Positions 1 to 13,400 of a stretch of 63,230 bases of DNA are shown piece by piece. The stretch spans positions 1 through 63,230 of the forward strand of contig SGPM01000148.1 of assembly GCA_004802725.1 (NCBI GenBank). The letters run 5' to 3'. The stretch is from Antrodiella citrinella (lineage: Eukaryota > Basidiomycota > Agaricomycetes > Polyporales > Steccherinaceae). Position 1 is the stretch's first letter; every line of letters begins with the position of its first letter. The notes beneath the pieces were generated by a model, which was not told the DNA's origin, did no database searches, and was given only the letters and a program-made list of their open reading frames with translations. Made by a program: the position numbers and the translations under genes.

Positions 1-1119
1 CAGATTCTGAGACTGCTCTAGCATGAAGTGGTGGCGAGGGCGCACTTGGAACTCTGGATGGCGGTGCCGGCGGTGCAGCACTAGGGCCTTTGCGTGCAGG
101 AGGAGGGGGCGGAACAGCTCGACCCGGCGAGCCATTGGAAAATGCTGATTGTACGACAGCAGAGGCGGGCCTGGCGGGTGGGGGAGGTGGTGCCCTACCC
201 GGTGCCCCAGGTGGGGCGGGAACTTTACGATTGGGTAAACCGGAAGACGGACGAGATGGTGGTTCTGGAACAGCACGAGCAGGATTAGATGTTGGACGAG
301 CAGGTGGCGACGCAGTTCGCGAAGGTATCGCAGGCGCAGGTGAAGGTGAACCGTTCCTCACCGGCGGTGGTGCTCGACGAGGCGGTGCAGGGGGTGCACC
401 AGCACCGCTTGGTGGATTATGTGGAACTCCGCGTGAAGGTAAAGCAGGTGCGGCGCGACCTGGAAGTGTAGGTGCGACCGGAGGCGCTGCCGAGGGGCGT
501 GGTGGTGTAGGTTTACCTGGAAGTGTGGGTGCCACCGCAGGTGGCCTACTGGGCGGTGCGGGCGCAGCAACAGGTGGCGGCGGAGGTCTACTGGGTGCTG
601 ATGGAGGACTCGGCCTCCTGGGTGCCGCCGGGGGACTTGGCCTACTGAGTGCCGCTGGAGGAGCTGGTCTACTGGGTGCCGCTGGAGGAGTTGGTCTACT
701 GTGTGCTGCTGGAGGCACTGATCTGCTTGGTGTAGCAGGAGGTGCTGGCCTGTTGGGAGGTGGGGGTGCTGCAGAGGTAGGTGCTGCATCTCGTTTGGGT
801 ATGGAAGGTGGTTTTCCAAGAGCAGGAGATCTACCTGTGTGTATATTGTTAGTGAAAGTGCGAAGGACAGATCAAAGAACATGCCCTGGTTGTTTGATCC
901 AGCAGGTTTGAGCTTGGGCATTCCCCCTGCAAAGAGGCCAGCTAGCTGAGGAGGACCTGCTCCCATCGCAGCAGCTACACCTGCACCCCCTCCTCCGCCA
1001 CCTCCACCTCCACCACCTCCCTTCGGTGTCTCGATAATGGGTGCGCTACGATCACGCGTCTCGGCCTTTTTCAGCTTCCTGCCTGCTTGAATTTGTTGGA
1101 GTAGCTCGGAGGACGCCAT
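1..1119 (-). CDS. vrp1: Verprolin / WIP-like actin regulator (partial, 3' end beyond window)
   Basis: The N terminus carries a WH2 actin-monomer-binding motif (residues 3-20, LLQQIQAGRKLKKAETRD), followed by a poly-Gly run and then hundreds of residues of Pro-rich repeats of the PSRPxPPxAP type. This is the verprolin/WIP layout; such proteins bind G-actin and WASP to promote branched actin assembly at endocytic patches. The start is the ATG at 1119. Exon 1 ends at 885 and an intron (884-835) separates it from the Pro-rich exon. Only a GC-AG donor (G|GCATGT) keeps the frame, because the nearby GT donor creates a stop. After the splice the protein reads GRSPALGKPPSIPKRDAAP, as in verprolins. 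The C terminus with the WASP-binding region is outside the window. Confidence 0.85.
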
Positions 1120-1375
1120 TGTTGCAAAGACGTTGAGCGCAGTAGGTAGTAGTTGGGTGTAGACTAGCAGTGCGCGTCACTACAGCCCTAGTCTACAGCG
1201 GTGACAACAATACGGGCCGCAGCAAGCGCCGGACAAGCACAGCACACAACGACAAGAACTCGATGCACTGTGCGACAACAGAAGTGTCTAAGTATGAGGG
1301 GATTTACAGTAGAACTTAGAGCAATATATAAGATACAGAGTGCTATTGCACGCCACGGCTAAATGACGATCTACA

Positions 1376-4098
1376 CTAACTTGGAGGTCCCATTACATTG
1401 TCAGGCACGGGTGCAGCGGGTAACGGTCTGATCCTCCTGGCCTCCAGTGCAAGTTCCTCGGTATAAGCACTGTTCGACGGTCTCAACGGGGCAGATTGAG
1501 GTGAAGGAGGGATAGGTAAATCATGTCTGAACCTCCGATCTTCCCCGTGAGCTGATTTGGGCGGCGATGGTACTGGCATCTTATCCTCTGGAGGAGAGTC
1601 AGGGATTGGAGGGCGCGCTTGGCTTGGAAGAGTCTTGATGATCTTCAACGGGGAGATAGGTGGTAATTCAAGCATTGGTCTGAAGAGTTGAGTGGACAGT
1701 GGAGGAAGTGTTGGCATCGGTGGGATAGCCGGTACAGGCTGATGCGCCGCCTGGTGAGTATGAGACCTCCGGGAGGATGACGATATAGGGCGTGCTCCGA
1801 ACGTAGTCCTGCGGCTCTTCCGCATACTGTGCCTAGAAGGAGTTGAAGTAGCGGTACCCGGAACGCCTTGCTCGGGAACAATGGGAAGCTCGTCCACAGA
1901 CCGATTGCGATGAGAGGTGATGGAAAAATGCCTTGTGGATCGCTTCGCGCTTCCAGTACTGCCAGTACGGTGAGATATAATGGAGAATGACCGTCGCGCG
2001 GAGTAGTAGTCAGATAGAATGTCGTGATTTGCAACGTAAGAATCCTGTTCAGGAACCTCTACAGCCATCAGTCCAAAGGCAGAACTGCGCTGCGTCGATG
2101 GTGCAGTCCTGTCTGCTCCGACAGAGCGCGATTGTACTGGACTCCTGTAGATAATGTCGGAGCCCAAGATGGATTGTGGGGTTGAATCTTGTGGATCGGA
2201 TTCCGCAGAGTCGCTCTCGTCGTTGTAGACAACGACACGTAACTTCCGGTCGCGATCTGCAGGCCTGACTACCGGGCCCAATGCGGGTGCCTGCTCTGCC
2301 ATTTCTCTTTCTAGCTGCTCCGCGAACTCGGTTTGAGACGGGAGGATGCGACCAGTCCGCGCACTTGGAGGGTGGAAGCTTTGTATCCTGGGAGGAGCAC
2401 TTCGAGGCAACATCATGGTCAATGACTGAGAGCTCATTGCTATGTGCCTAACGGCCGTAGCGACTATTGCGTCCTCCACACTGCCCATGAGGGCTGAGTC
2501 GAAGGAGCGATCAGTCATCACAGACACACGTAATGCCGTCCTGCGTTCCGAAGGTAGCAATTCTGTTGTGGCCATCCCCTCTTCCGCACGAGATGTAGGA
2601 CGTGGTGAATGAATGGAACGACCCGGAGAGGGCCCATGGATAGAGGTAGGAGGAAGGGCAATGGGTAGCACGAAAGATGAATCCACGGGCTCATGGCTGT
2701 AGTTGAAGGCAACTGGGGATGGACAAATTGCGTCAGCAGTGAGTCGATATACGAGGCTTTCGGCCAAAACGTACCAAGAACTAGGATGCCACCCATACTA
2801 AAAGGAACAAATCGAACGAGAAGATTGTGTTCAACAAAAGTTGGGATGAGAACGAACACATTGAGGACGATAACGCTAAGCACCCTTCCGAAAGGGGATG
2901 CTATAACTGCATATTGGATATCTCGGATGCGATTGGAAGAATGGGTTTGTAGCACAATGAGTCGGATGGCCACGTATATGTTGACTGTGACCTGAACCAG
3001 AAAAGTCGCCAAAGATAGCGGGAGATTACTGTCGTGTATGTCAGTTCTTTCAACACATAGACCTCACACGATCATATCGTACCGTCCTCTGCTACAGACA
3101 TACGCCGCCAAGGGTTCGATGAATCTGAATATCTATCAATACGGAAGGAGGAAAAGACTAAGAACATGATGACACACCTAGTAGTCCCTATGCTCACTGC
3201 GTTTACTGCAAAGACCAGAGCTAACCGGAACAAAATGAGTCGATCACATGATGCGGAAGAAAACATGGGCATACCTAATGTTACAAGGATCCCTATCCAC
3301 ACAGCGAGTACCTCCAGACGTTGTGCTCCTCGTTGCCTCAGTTCTAAGGAGAGGATGCAGCTGCAAACTAAACCCGAGACGTAGGATGTCATACCACCCC
3401 ACGCTACAACAAAAGCTGCGAAACATTCAGCACAAGCAATAGCAGGCAGGACTATGCAACATACCACAACCAGTATCCCATACCGCTTTGTCTCGTGAGC
3501 TCAAGAGTTCAGCAAAGTGAGTCAGACCAGCTGACAGTAAACACACGTTTAGGGTGAAAACGAAAGCATGTTGATCGTGTTTGCGCCGTATATTGGAGGT
3601 TTCCTCGCCCTCCCATCTCGTGTCTTTTTCATGAACCGTGGCTTCGTGAAAATGGGCTTCGGGGTCGTTGGAATGGTGGCGGCGGGAGTTCCGTGCTAAC
3701 ATTCGCAGTCCATGAAGGCCTCTCGAACACAGTTCACGGACGTACACTGAACCCAACACCAAACAGAGGCTACCCATGGACAACCAGCCCACGAAGAACG
3801 CACATATGACACGACTATACCAATGTAAGGCATTTTTCAGTAACATGATGTTGCATCAGCTGGTGAAGTCAACGTACGCATCTGGGTGTTCTAAGAAAGC
3901 AATTGCCTGTCGAGGATCCAGCCCTTGCAGTGTAGACATTCCGAACCAGGGCCAGCCTGGCGGTGAAGGGTATTGCTTCACAAGTTGAACGCGAGTCCAG
4001 CTCAGTAGAAAAGTTGTAAGTCCAAACCCCCTCGCAAGACTCGTCACTCCTAGTAGGATATGGGATGCTGTGCGAGATTGCCCGCCCATCAGTGGCAT
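1376..4098 (-). CDS. Multi-pass membrane protein with long cytoplasmic tail, uncharacterised
   Basis: Six exons join in frame: 4098-3878, 3814-3465, 3415 to about 3295, then to 3104, 3062-2775 and 2712-1376. Hydrophobic segments are visible at VICAFFVGWLSMGSLCLVL, FVFTLNVCLLSAGL, MTSYVSGLVCSCILSL, LAVWIGILVTLALVFAVNAV, CVIMFLVFSS, QVTVNIYVAIRLIVL and LSVIVLNVFVLIPTF. About 440 residues of Ser/Pro-rich, probably disordered tail follow, with PPIP and PALP-type motifs. Seven or so helices plus a long tail resemble a fungal receptor-like layout, but I recognise no family signature. One intron is only 41 nt (3103-3063). It is the only choice that links the frames, giving NPWRRLCVERTD. The frame is open without an ATG up to about 4196, so the start is uncertain. 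Confidence 0.65.
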
Positions 4099-4461
4099 CA
4101 CACTGCCATCAGTGACGACAGTAACTGTCGATATCCATTTTGGTAATTCAGGTCGCCTCGTGATAAGTAAGTTATAACTAGTTACGTATAATTACATAAT
4201 AGAGGGTTATTTTTGTGTTCAAATCCAAATATAATAAATTCTATAAAAACTTTACGATCATGTGATATTCACGTGCATCCTTACTTTCGGGGTCGATCGA
4301 AGTGAGCCGTGGCCGCCGAGTGAACTTTCCACCCACCTCGAGGATCGCGCCCTCAGCATCCTTCTTTCAAACCCTACCACACATCTCTCCCATACTCGTC
4401 TTTAGAAGGATTAAAGTCGCTATAAGTATACACACGCGTCCTGCATGCTTCCTTTGGCACA
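4099..4461. promoter_or_regulatory. Divergent promoter between membrane-protein gene and TRA1
   Basis: This 363-base spacer between two divergent start codons holds no convincing gene. It has a strongly AT-rich core (about 4155-4260) and a palindromic CACGTG E-box at 4270-4275. Promoter function is inferred from position. Confidence 0.45.
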
Positions 4462-7400
4462 ATGGACAACATAATACCCGCCGCTACTGCGACGGACTTG
4501 GAGTCCAAGGCTGCCCGAGTGGCGGATCCTAGTATCGGTAAACGCTTCGATAATTTGTGCACATCATTAATGCTGACGATGACTAGACCTAAAGACCAAA
4601 CTCGCAGTCGCCACAGAGCTCCGAGACACCATTGAAAATGTCCGTGACTCCGAATCTGCTCGAGTTATCCCTCATATGATTGGTGTCATCTTGGAAGTCC
4701 TGCGATCGGGGACACCTTCTACCCAAAGGGACAGCATCGAATATACATTTCGGCGTATTCTTTTGGACGTCATACATCGCTTGCCTCATACTGAAGCTTC
4801 ACGCCCTCAAGCAGTGCCTCTCCTGCAGGGCATGTTGCACTTGATTCGCACCGACAACGAGGAAGCTGGGGTGACATGCTGCAAGATTGTTCTGGACTGC
4901 TTACGCGCGTTCAAACCGCTCACTGAAGATCTGGTGACCGAAATCATGAAGGTGTACAGAGATTGCATCAGCAACATGGAGGGTCTCGCATTAGAGCATT
5001 TGTCTGAGGGCTCCAAGCTCTTGGAAGCCACCGAGGTACTCATGAGTATTCGGAGTTGCAAAGTCATGGCAGAGATGGCCGTTATCATCGGCACTGTCGT
5101 CCAACACAACCGCACAACCAACAATCCTGCTGTGCAAGAGGTCTTGCCGCTGAACATGCGATTCATATCGGTCGAATCTCCGGCACAACACAAGGCACGT
5201 AAGGAATACGAGGCTATGGGCGGTATTTGGGTTGGCGTTGCACCTACTGTGGTGAACGTGACTATGTATACAGACTTCTTGGCTGCTCAAGTCAAGGTAC
5301 GTCCACATAGAACTTACGAAATTCGAGTTGATTGATGTCATACTGTTTCAAGGTTGTTTCTGTGATGACCGTCGTCCTACGTCAAGTTGCCGAACAAATT
5401 ACTAACGAAGGAGAGATAATTGGCATGGCCATTATCCGGCTTTTGCAGGATCTTCCTACGTCTGGTCTACCTGCCCGCAGGGTATGTCACCCCGACCAAT
5501 ACGGGCAAAGGTTTCCACTGAGAGTTTCTTACAGGAACTGTTGATGTGTCTGCGCCATTTCATGCCTATCATGCCGAAACAGAGGCTCCTAGAGCAAACA
5601 GACAAACTATTCGATGAACGCGTTTTCCTAGGAAACGGATTGACCACCAGCGAGAGTGTGAGGTGAGTGTTCGACCACTCAAGGCAAACACGATTTGACC
5701 AAAATTTCCAGAGTTGCAGGCTTCAGTATCCTCGGCGAAGCACTTGGCCACATGAAGGCCGACATTGGACCCGTGCAGCTGTCGCGCATCTGCGCCATGT
5801 ACCTGCGCCATTTCCATAATTCGTATTACTCCATTCAGCTTTACATGCTCTGCGCCAAAGTCATTTACAACACGGTAGAGCTTATTGTGTCGAAGGAAAC
5901 AAATGCGAAGGCTGCTCGCTTGCTGACAACCATTCTGGAGTCCAGTGTGGAGAAATTGGAAGCTATGGCCATCATACACGCGGAGATGTATGCGAAGTTC
6001 GATAGACAGAAGACCGGCCAGGTAGAGATCATGGATGCTCCTGCTATCGAGAAAGCGAGAGGGTTTGCGCCTTCTTCTCACGTTACCGATAAACCAGAGG
6101 ACGTTATACATGGTACGCTATGTCGTTACTTCTTACTTTTTGCATCTACTGACTGTCGACATATCTAGAATATCGCCCCTTATTCCGAACCCTTCTTCAT
6201 GGTATTCGGCACACTTTGGGTGGACTCAAGAAATGCAATGGACCAACACCCGACGGGACTTTGATTGGTCGTCTTCTTGAGGCGTCCATAAAATGCATGG
6301 CACCCGTGGAGCAAGAGAGCAGAGAATCCATCGAGCTCATGGAGTCCATAGGAATCCTCCTCTTGGATGTCAATCTCCATGTCTTCCAGGAGGTTTGGAC
6401 GCAGAAAATGGAGTTCATCTTCGATAACGCCCGAAAACGCATCCCACTGTTCCATCTTTGCCAATATCTCATTCTGCGCGATGCTACTTCCCCGACTATT
6501 GTCGCAATCGTACTGCGGTTCCTCATCGATCGTCTCCCTCTGTTGGGTGATTACGACACTGAAACCGCGGCTCTCTCCATTCGTCTGTTCAAGCTTGTCT
6601 TCAACGCGGTGACCATGCACGCGGCCCAGAACGAGCCTATACTAGCTAGCCATCTCGGAAAGCTTATAATGGACTGCTTCCCACTTATCGCAACCGCGTC
6701 CAAGCCATTGAACTACTACGTTCTTCTCAAGTCGCTATTTCGGGCCGTTGGGGGAGGCGGTGGCCGTTTAGAGCTTATATACGGCGAAGTGCAATCTCTG
6801 CTTCCCGATATGCTGGAATGTCTCAACCGCCAGTTGCATACTGCCGATTCTGCGAGCCGTGACATGGCTATTGAGCTCTGTCTAACAGTGCCCCTACGCT
6901 TGACACACTTGCTGCCTTACTTGTCCCATCTGATGCGCCCATTGTCGCTTGCTCTTCGCGGCAACCAAGAGCTAATCTCGCAAGGACTACGAACGTTGGA
7001 GCTGTTCATAGACAATCTCAACGCGGATTTCCTGGATCCCACTCTCACCACAGTCTTGAGAGACCTGATGGAAGGTCTTCATCGCCATCTCAAACCATTT
7101 CCGGCGAGCCACATTCATGCGCACACGACTATCCGGATTTTGGGAAAGCTAGGAGGAAGGAACCGTCGACTCCTTACCAAGGAGCCTCTGCTTCTATACC
7201 GGCATTACGCTGAATCGGCGAAGGTCCGCGTCAATTTCAGTGGCATGACGACTGGCATTGACCTGGGGCCCATGGCATCTCTGGCTTTCACAACTGTGTC
7301 CTCAAACAAAGTCACCGCCTCGCACCGAGAATATGCATTCGAATATCTCCAGAGTTGCTTGAATCTGATCATTGTCGAGGTACGAGCTTCTGTGAACCGT

Positions 7401-10400
7401 TGACCGTCTGAGCGTTGACACAGTGCATTCAGGGAGTTCGTGGTCGCGAAAGAGAGGAGATCTTTGTGACGTGTCTCGAAGGTATCTTCGATGCCGTCCA
7501 CGTCACCGAATTCCACGAGAAAGCGATCAAATATGTGCGAGACCTTTGTCGCCATGTGTTCATCATGGAAATCCGAAGGGCAGCCTCCAAGGACGACTTT
7601 ATGCGCAGGAGCTTTCCGAGTCCATTGCTCTCTGCTTTCTTAGACTCAATGTCGCGAGGTATCTCTAGGGAAAATCCCGCAGAAGCAAAGACCGCCCAAG
7701 ACCTAGTCGCATCATTGATTCAGGACATCCTGAACCTTCCGAATTCTTCCGATATCACCACCAACGATATCATACCTACATTCCATCACTTTGCAAGTCG
7801 TCTGAGCTCCCTCTGTATGGACTCTACTTGGACCCGGAAGAGTGCAGGCTGCAGTGGCATCAAATTACTAACTGCGATGCCCGAGCTGGGTGTCAAGTGG
7901 ATCAACGATCGAGAGGTCGACTTGTTGCGCACGCTGCTCCATGTTCTCAAGGAGATGCCATTCGATATTCCAAAAGACGTTGATAAAGTGGTTGACACGC
8001 TCCTCAGCGTCCTGACGGTATCTGGAAGCGACCTCGCAGTTGCAAAGCAAAAGCTATCGAACCTTGCTGGGATCCTCTTCGCTGAGCTGTCAGGATCCAA
8101 TCCAGTTGTCCGCCGTGTTGCTCAGCAATGCATAGACGTTCTTGTTAAGCTGAGTGGCAAGAAGGCTTACGAGCTGTTGATTCCTCATCGTGAGCGGATG
8201 TTGACCGCAATCTACACGAAGCCCTTGCGGGCTCTACCATTCCCTATACAGATTGGCATGATAGAGGCCGTGCGTTACTGTCTCAATCTGGATCCTCCCC
8301 TTCCGGAGCTCAACGACGAACTTCTTCGCCTTCTACACGAGTCATTGGCTCTCGCAGATGCCGAAGATGGGGCCCTTATGGGTCGCAATCTTCGCCAATC
8401 GGCCCTCGAGATTGTGAAACTTCGAGTGGCTTGCATCAAGGTGCTTACTGCTTCGATGCCGCTCACAGATTTCTTCAGCAAACACCCCCAAACTCGACAG
8501 AGGTATGTGCAAACATCTGCGGTCTTTTTATGCGGAGTGCGTTGCTCACGAGAGTCACTACAACAGAGTCACTGGAGTCTATTTCAAGTCCCTCTACTCG
8601 CCTACTCCTGAGGTCAAGGAGGTCGCTCACGAAGGTCTGAGAATGGTGCTTACTCACCAAGCGAGGCTACCCAAAGAGCTGCTCCAAACCGGACTGCGAC
8701 CCATCCTCATGAACCTGGCTGACCCGAAGCGTTTATCTGTTGCTGGATTGGAAGGATTGGCCCGTTTGCTGGAGCTGCTTACAAACTACTTCAAGGTCGA
8801 GATTGGTCACAAGCTGCTCGACCATTTCCGTATTGTGGCAGACCCACAGATGCTGCAAGCATCTTCCAGAGTCCCGATATCAGAGAACGAAGGAATCACG
8901 AAGCTGGTTCGCCTTGCCAACATCTTCCACCTTCTGCCTTCTGCCGCCAACATTTTCTTGGAGCCTCTCGTCAACGCGATCGTCCAAACGGAGTCGCAGC
9001 TTCATTCGTCCACATGTAGCCCATTCTCTGAACCGTTAGCCAAGTACTTGAACCGGTATCCAACGGAAGCCATCGATTTCTTCTTCCGCACTTTACCTTT
9101 GCATCGCAACATACGAACATTGCGCAACATTCTACAGGCGCGGCTTGCTCCCAACCTACTTCGGGAGTTGGCATCTCGACCACATCTCATCGTTTCGGCA
9201 TGCCTCGCGGGACCAGACCCACAGGCAATCCTCCCCGGCTTGATGTTCTGCGTTGATATCGCGGAACAGCTTCCTCGGTGGCTGACTGAACAGTCGTACA
9301 TCGTCGAGAGCATTGTGCAACTGTGGCGTCGCGGCTCTCCCTATGATGGATCCATCCCTCAAGAAGACCTGTTCCGTCGCTGGTCCCTCATAATCAATAT
9401 CTTCATCAAGGCGATGGAACAAGATCCTCGGATCGATTTGATATACGAATTACTCGCCATCTTCACTCGGGAGCATTCGCTCGATGTCGTTCGTATATCC
9501 CGCTTCTTGTACGACCACGTAGCGCTCGCCGACAGCCTCCTCTATCGACGCAATGTCCTCACCAGGTTTGTCACCTGGTTCGCGGACGACTCTTATTCGT
9601 GGTCTCACAAGACATTCGGCCTACGATACGTTTTGACACCCCTTGTCCTCGTACGAGCATCACAACCCTCTGTTGCCGGTCTGGTGGATGGTGACTTCGT
9701 TCTATGGCTCACTCGACACATGTGGGTTCCTATGCACGAAATGAAGTTCTCTGGAGCGGACGAAATGTTCGTGGTCGAAGTCTTACATTTCACCACTGTA
9801 ATGGTACAGCATTACTCTGAGTTTCTGGCCGACGCAAAGAAGGATATCATCAAAATCGCTTGGTACTACATCAACAACGAGGATCCTACTGTGAAGTACA
9901 CGGCATATCTTTTGGCTGCACACTTCTTCGCTCGCTTCGATAACACGCCCAAATTCATTCTGACCGCCTGGAATGGATTGCTGCGACCTCCTTCCGCTGA
10001 AGCAAGACACCTTGGTCGCCAAGCACAAGATGCTCTCAGTGTGGTGCTCGCACAGTCTCAAGAAGTCGGCATGCCTATGTGGGCGAGACAAGTGAGAAAG
10101 GTCCTATCAGAGGATAATGCAGGCGGGCCTCAGATACAGTACCTCTACCAGCTGATTATCCGTCAACCGGCATTGTTCTACCCCGTGCGGGCACTCTTCA
10201 TTCCACACATTGTCAATCACCTTTCGAAACTCGGCATTCAGAGCTCCGCTAGTCACGACTCTCGACTCCTCACCGTTGACATCCTCCAGGTCGTATTTGA
10301 TTGGGAGCAGAAGGGTCTTTCCGAAGTACAGTCTGGAAGTGGCGCTATCGTTGAGGCCGGCAGCACGCAATGGCGGACGCCTCTAGCGTTCAGGGAGTCT

Positions 10401-13400
10401 ATGCTCAGTTATCTGGTTCGACTCGCCACCATGACGCAGGACCCTCAAGGGAGGAATCTCGTGATACCTCGCGCACTTGGTCTGCTGAGGTCAATCGTGG
10501 GCCATGCAGGGTGGACCGATGTTACAGTCAAGCTCCATTTCTTCTCGCGCGCATTGCAGCAGGTACGAACACAATGCTTTGTATCACTTGAATCCCTGAC
10601 TGACTCAGTGGTTCAGAGTGATCTCAGTAACGACGGCGCATTGGCGAACGCAGTGAGCGCCGCAAAAGTTCTTCACGCCATAGCGACAGACAAGACCGAT
10701 GAATGGTACACAAGCAATGCTGACATTCTAACGAAGTTAGTCAGGAAAGGCATGACGTCAGAGGATCCCAGCCTATTGGACTCACTTCAGCCCATCACCG
10801 ATCAGTTGTTGCGGCTTCTTCCTCCTCCAAAAGACAGCGAAGACGAATCCGATGATATTGCCGACTTTCACGCTTTCGTAAATGCTGCTATATCCGATGG
10901 GCTCAAGGGTGGCAGTGGCCTGCGCGGTGCTCTCATGATGCTCAAAGCGGTGGTCAAGGTTACGCCTGCGCGGATCGAGGTATTCGCGGTGCCTTTGATA
11001 AAGCTGTTCGTGCAGAAAGCCAAAGACCATGTGCAGTCCACGCCTAACACTGGTGGTTTCGAGGCTATGGTTCGCCAGCTCACCGCTATGCTGGAGATAT
11101 CTCAGCTAGGAGTCGCACATCTTGCTGACCAACGGAAGACTCTTCTACAGTATATCGTCTTTCTTATCGAACGGTCGAAAAGCAGCGCTCTCTGCCAATT
11201 CCTGCTGGATCTGGGACGAGAGTGGGCTTTGAACAAGCATGACACAAGTCCAACGATGAAGGAGAAAGCGTCGATGCTTCAGCGGATGGTCACCTTTGAA
11301 CGAGGCGAGCCGTTGTTCCACAATTACCTGGAGCTTGTGTATGAAATCTACACTGAACCCACCCTCCGTCGCAGCGAGCTCACAGTTCGCTTGGAGCAAC
11401 CCTTCCTCCTGGGATGTGGCGCATCGGACCCGGACCTTCGTGAGAAGTTCATTGATCTCTTGGACATGAGCATCCCTCGCTCTCTTTTCAGTCGTATGAC
11501 ATATATCCTCGGTGTTCAGAATTGGGAAGGATTGGCCGAACGTGGTTGGATCTACCTTGCGGTGCATCTCTTGCTTGGGTCCCTGGACAACGAGTCCCCC
11601 ATTGTGCCCGACAAGAAAGGTACCCTAGAGACTGGGCTCACCCAAACTCCCTTCACCCTTGGTCGTGTGTCTGGTCTCGTACGACCGATGCAGCGATTGC
11701 TGTTTCTGGACCCACAAGCCGCACATGACACTTGGGTATCAATCTTCCCCGCGGCTTGGGCTTGTCTATCCAGGCGGGAACAAATAGACGTTACTCACCA
11801 CCTCATCACTCTTCTCAGTAAAGAGTATCACCTTCACCAGGCCGATAATCAGCCCAACGTGATCAAGTCGCTTCTGGAAGCCGCCAACGCATGCACGCCC
11901 CCGATGACGCTACCTCCTCACCTCGTCAAATATCTCGCCAAGAACTTTGGAGCGTGGCACATAGCTTTGGAACTGCTCTCTGCGTCTCTCGATCACGTCA
12001 GAGACGATGAAGCAGTAGTTCGCGATACGGTGTACGACTCTCTTGCAGAAGTATATGCTGAGCTAGGGGAGGATGACATGTTCTATGGACTATGGCGGAC
12101 GCGTAGTCTCTACATAGAAAGCAACATGGCCTTAGCGTTCGAACAGGCCGGGATGTGGGAACAAGCATCCGGCATGTACGAGACCGCTCAGAACAAGGCA
12201 AGAGCAGGAGTCATCCCATTCTCTGAGGTGGAGTATTGCTTGTGGGAGGACCATTGGATGCTAGCCGCTGAAAAGCTTCAGCATTGGGATGCTCTATACG
12301 AACTTGCCCGAAGCGAGAACAATCACGAGCTCATGCTAGAGAGCGCATGGCGCACCAAAGACTGGGCTGAAAACCGAGAGGCTTTGGAAGAGCAGGTGAA
12401 CCAACTTCCTGAGATCGCGACCCCACGGCGGCGGGTCTTTGAAGCGTTCATGGCTCTCCTGAAGATGCCTGCGGCTATGGACAAGAATACCGAGTTCACG
12501 CGTATCTTGGAGGACGCTATGCAGCTCTCGCTACGAAAATGGGTCACTCTTCCTCAGACTCTGTCTCCTGCTCATGTTCCACTGTTGCAGCATTTCCAAC
12601 AGTTTGTCGAACTGCAGGAAGCCGTGCAAATCTTCGGCTCGTTGTCAACTACCAATGCGCAGAATCTGGAGAAGAAGTCGTCCGACTTGAAGATGGTCTT
12701 GCAGGCATGGAGAGAGCGACTACCAAATCCATCTGACGATATCACCATTTGGAGCGATCTGGTAGCTTGGCGACAGAACGTCTTCGACGCCATAAATAAA
12801 GCTTACATGCCGCTTGTCACCTCGACGCAGAATGGAACAGGAGCGGGCACCACCAATACGTACGGCTACCGAGGGTTCCATGAGACAGCTTGGATCATCA
12901 ATCGCTTTGCCCATGTTGCACGCAAGCATGAGTTGCTGGATGTCTGTTTCAGCTCTCTTAACAAGATCTACACGCTGCCTAACATCGAAATCTCGGAGGC
13001 CTTCTTGAAGCTGAGAGAACAAGCGCGGTGTCACTTCCAGAAGCCTGGCGACTTGCAAGCAGGTCTTGAAGTCATCAACAATACGAACTTGATGTACTTC
13101 TCAAACCCACAGAAAGCCGAGTTTTACACCTTGAAGGGGATGTTCTACGCCAGATTCGGTCGCAACGATGACGCCAACCAGGCCTTCGGTTCTGCTGTTC
13201 AGCTTGATATGCAACAGGCGAAGGCTTGGGCAGCTTGGGGCAAGTACAATGACAAGCTCTTCAAGGAACTCCCGAACGATATGACCCATGCTGCAGCCGC
13301 AGTCAGCTGTTATCTCCAGGCGGCAGGATTGTACAAGAGTAGCAAGAGTCGTCCTCTTCTCACCCGAGTTTTATGGCTTCTCAGCGTGGACGATGGCTCC

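Noticed and set aside
90..911. Plus-strand Gly/Ala-rich frame of 273 codons
   Set aside because: It is the antisense shadow of the Pro-rich verprolin exon.
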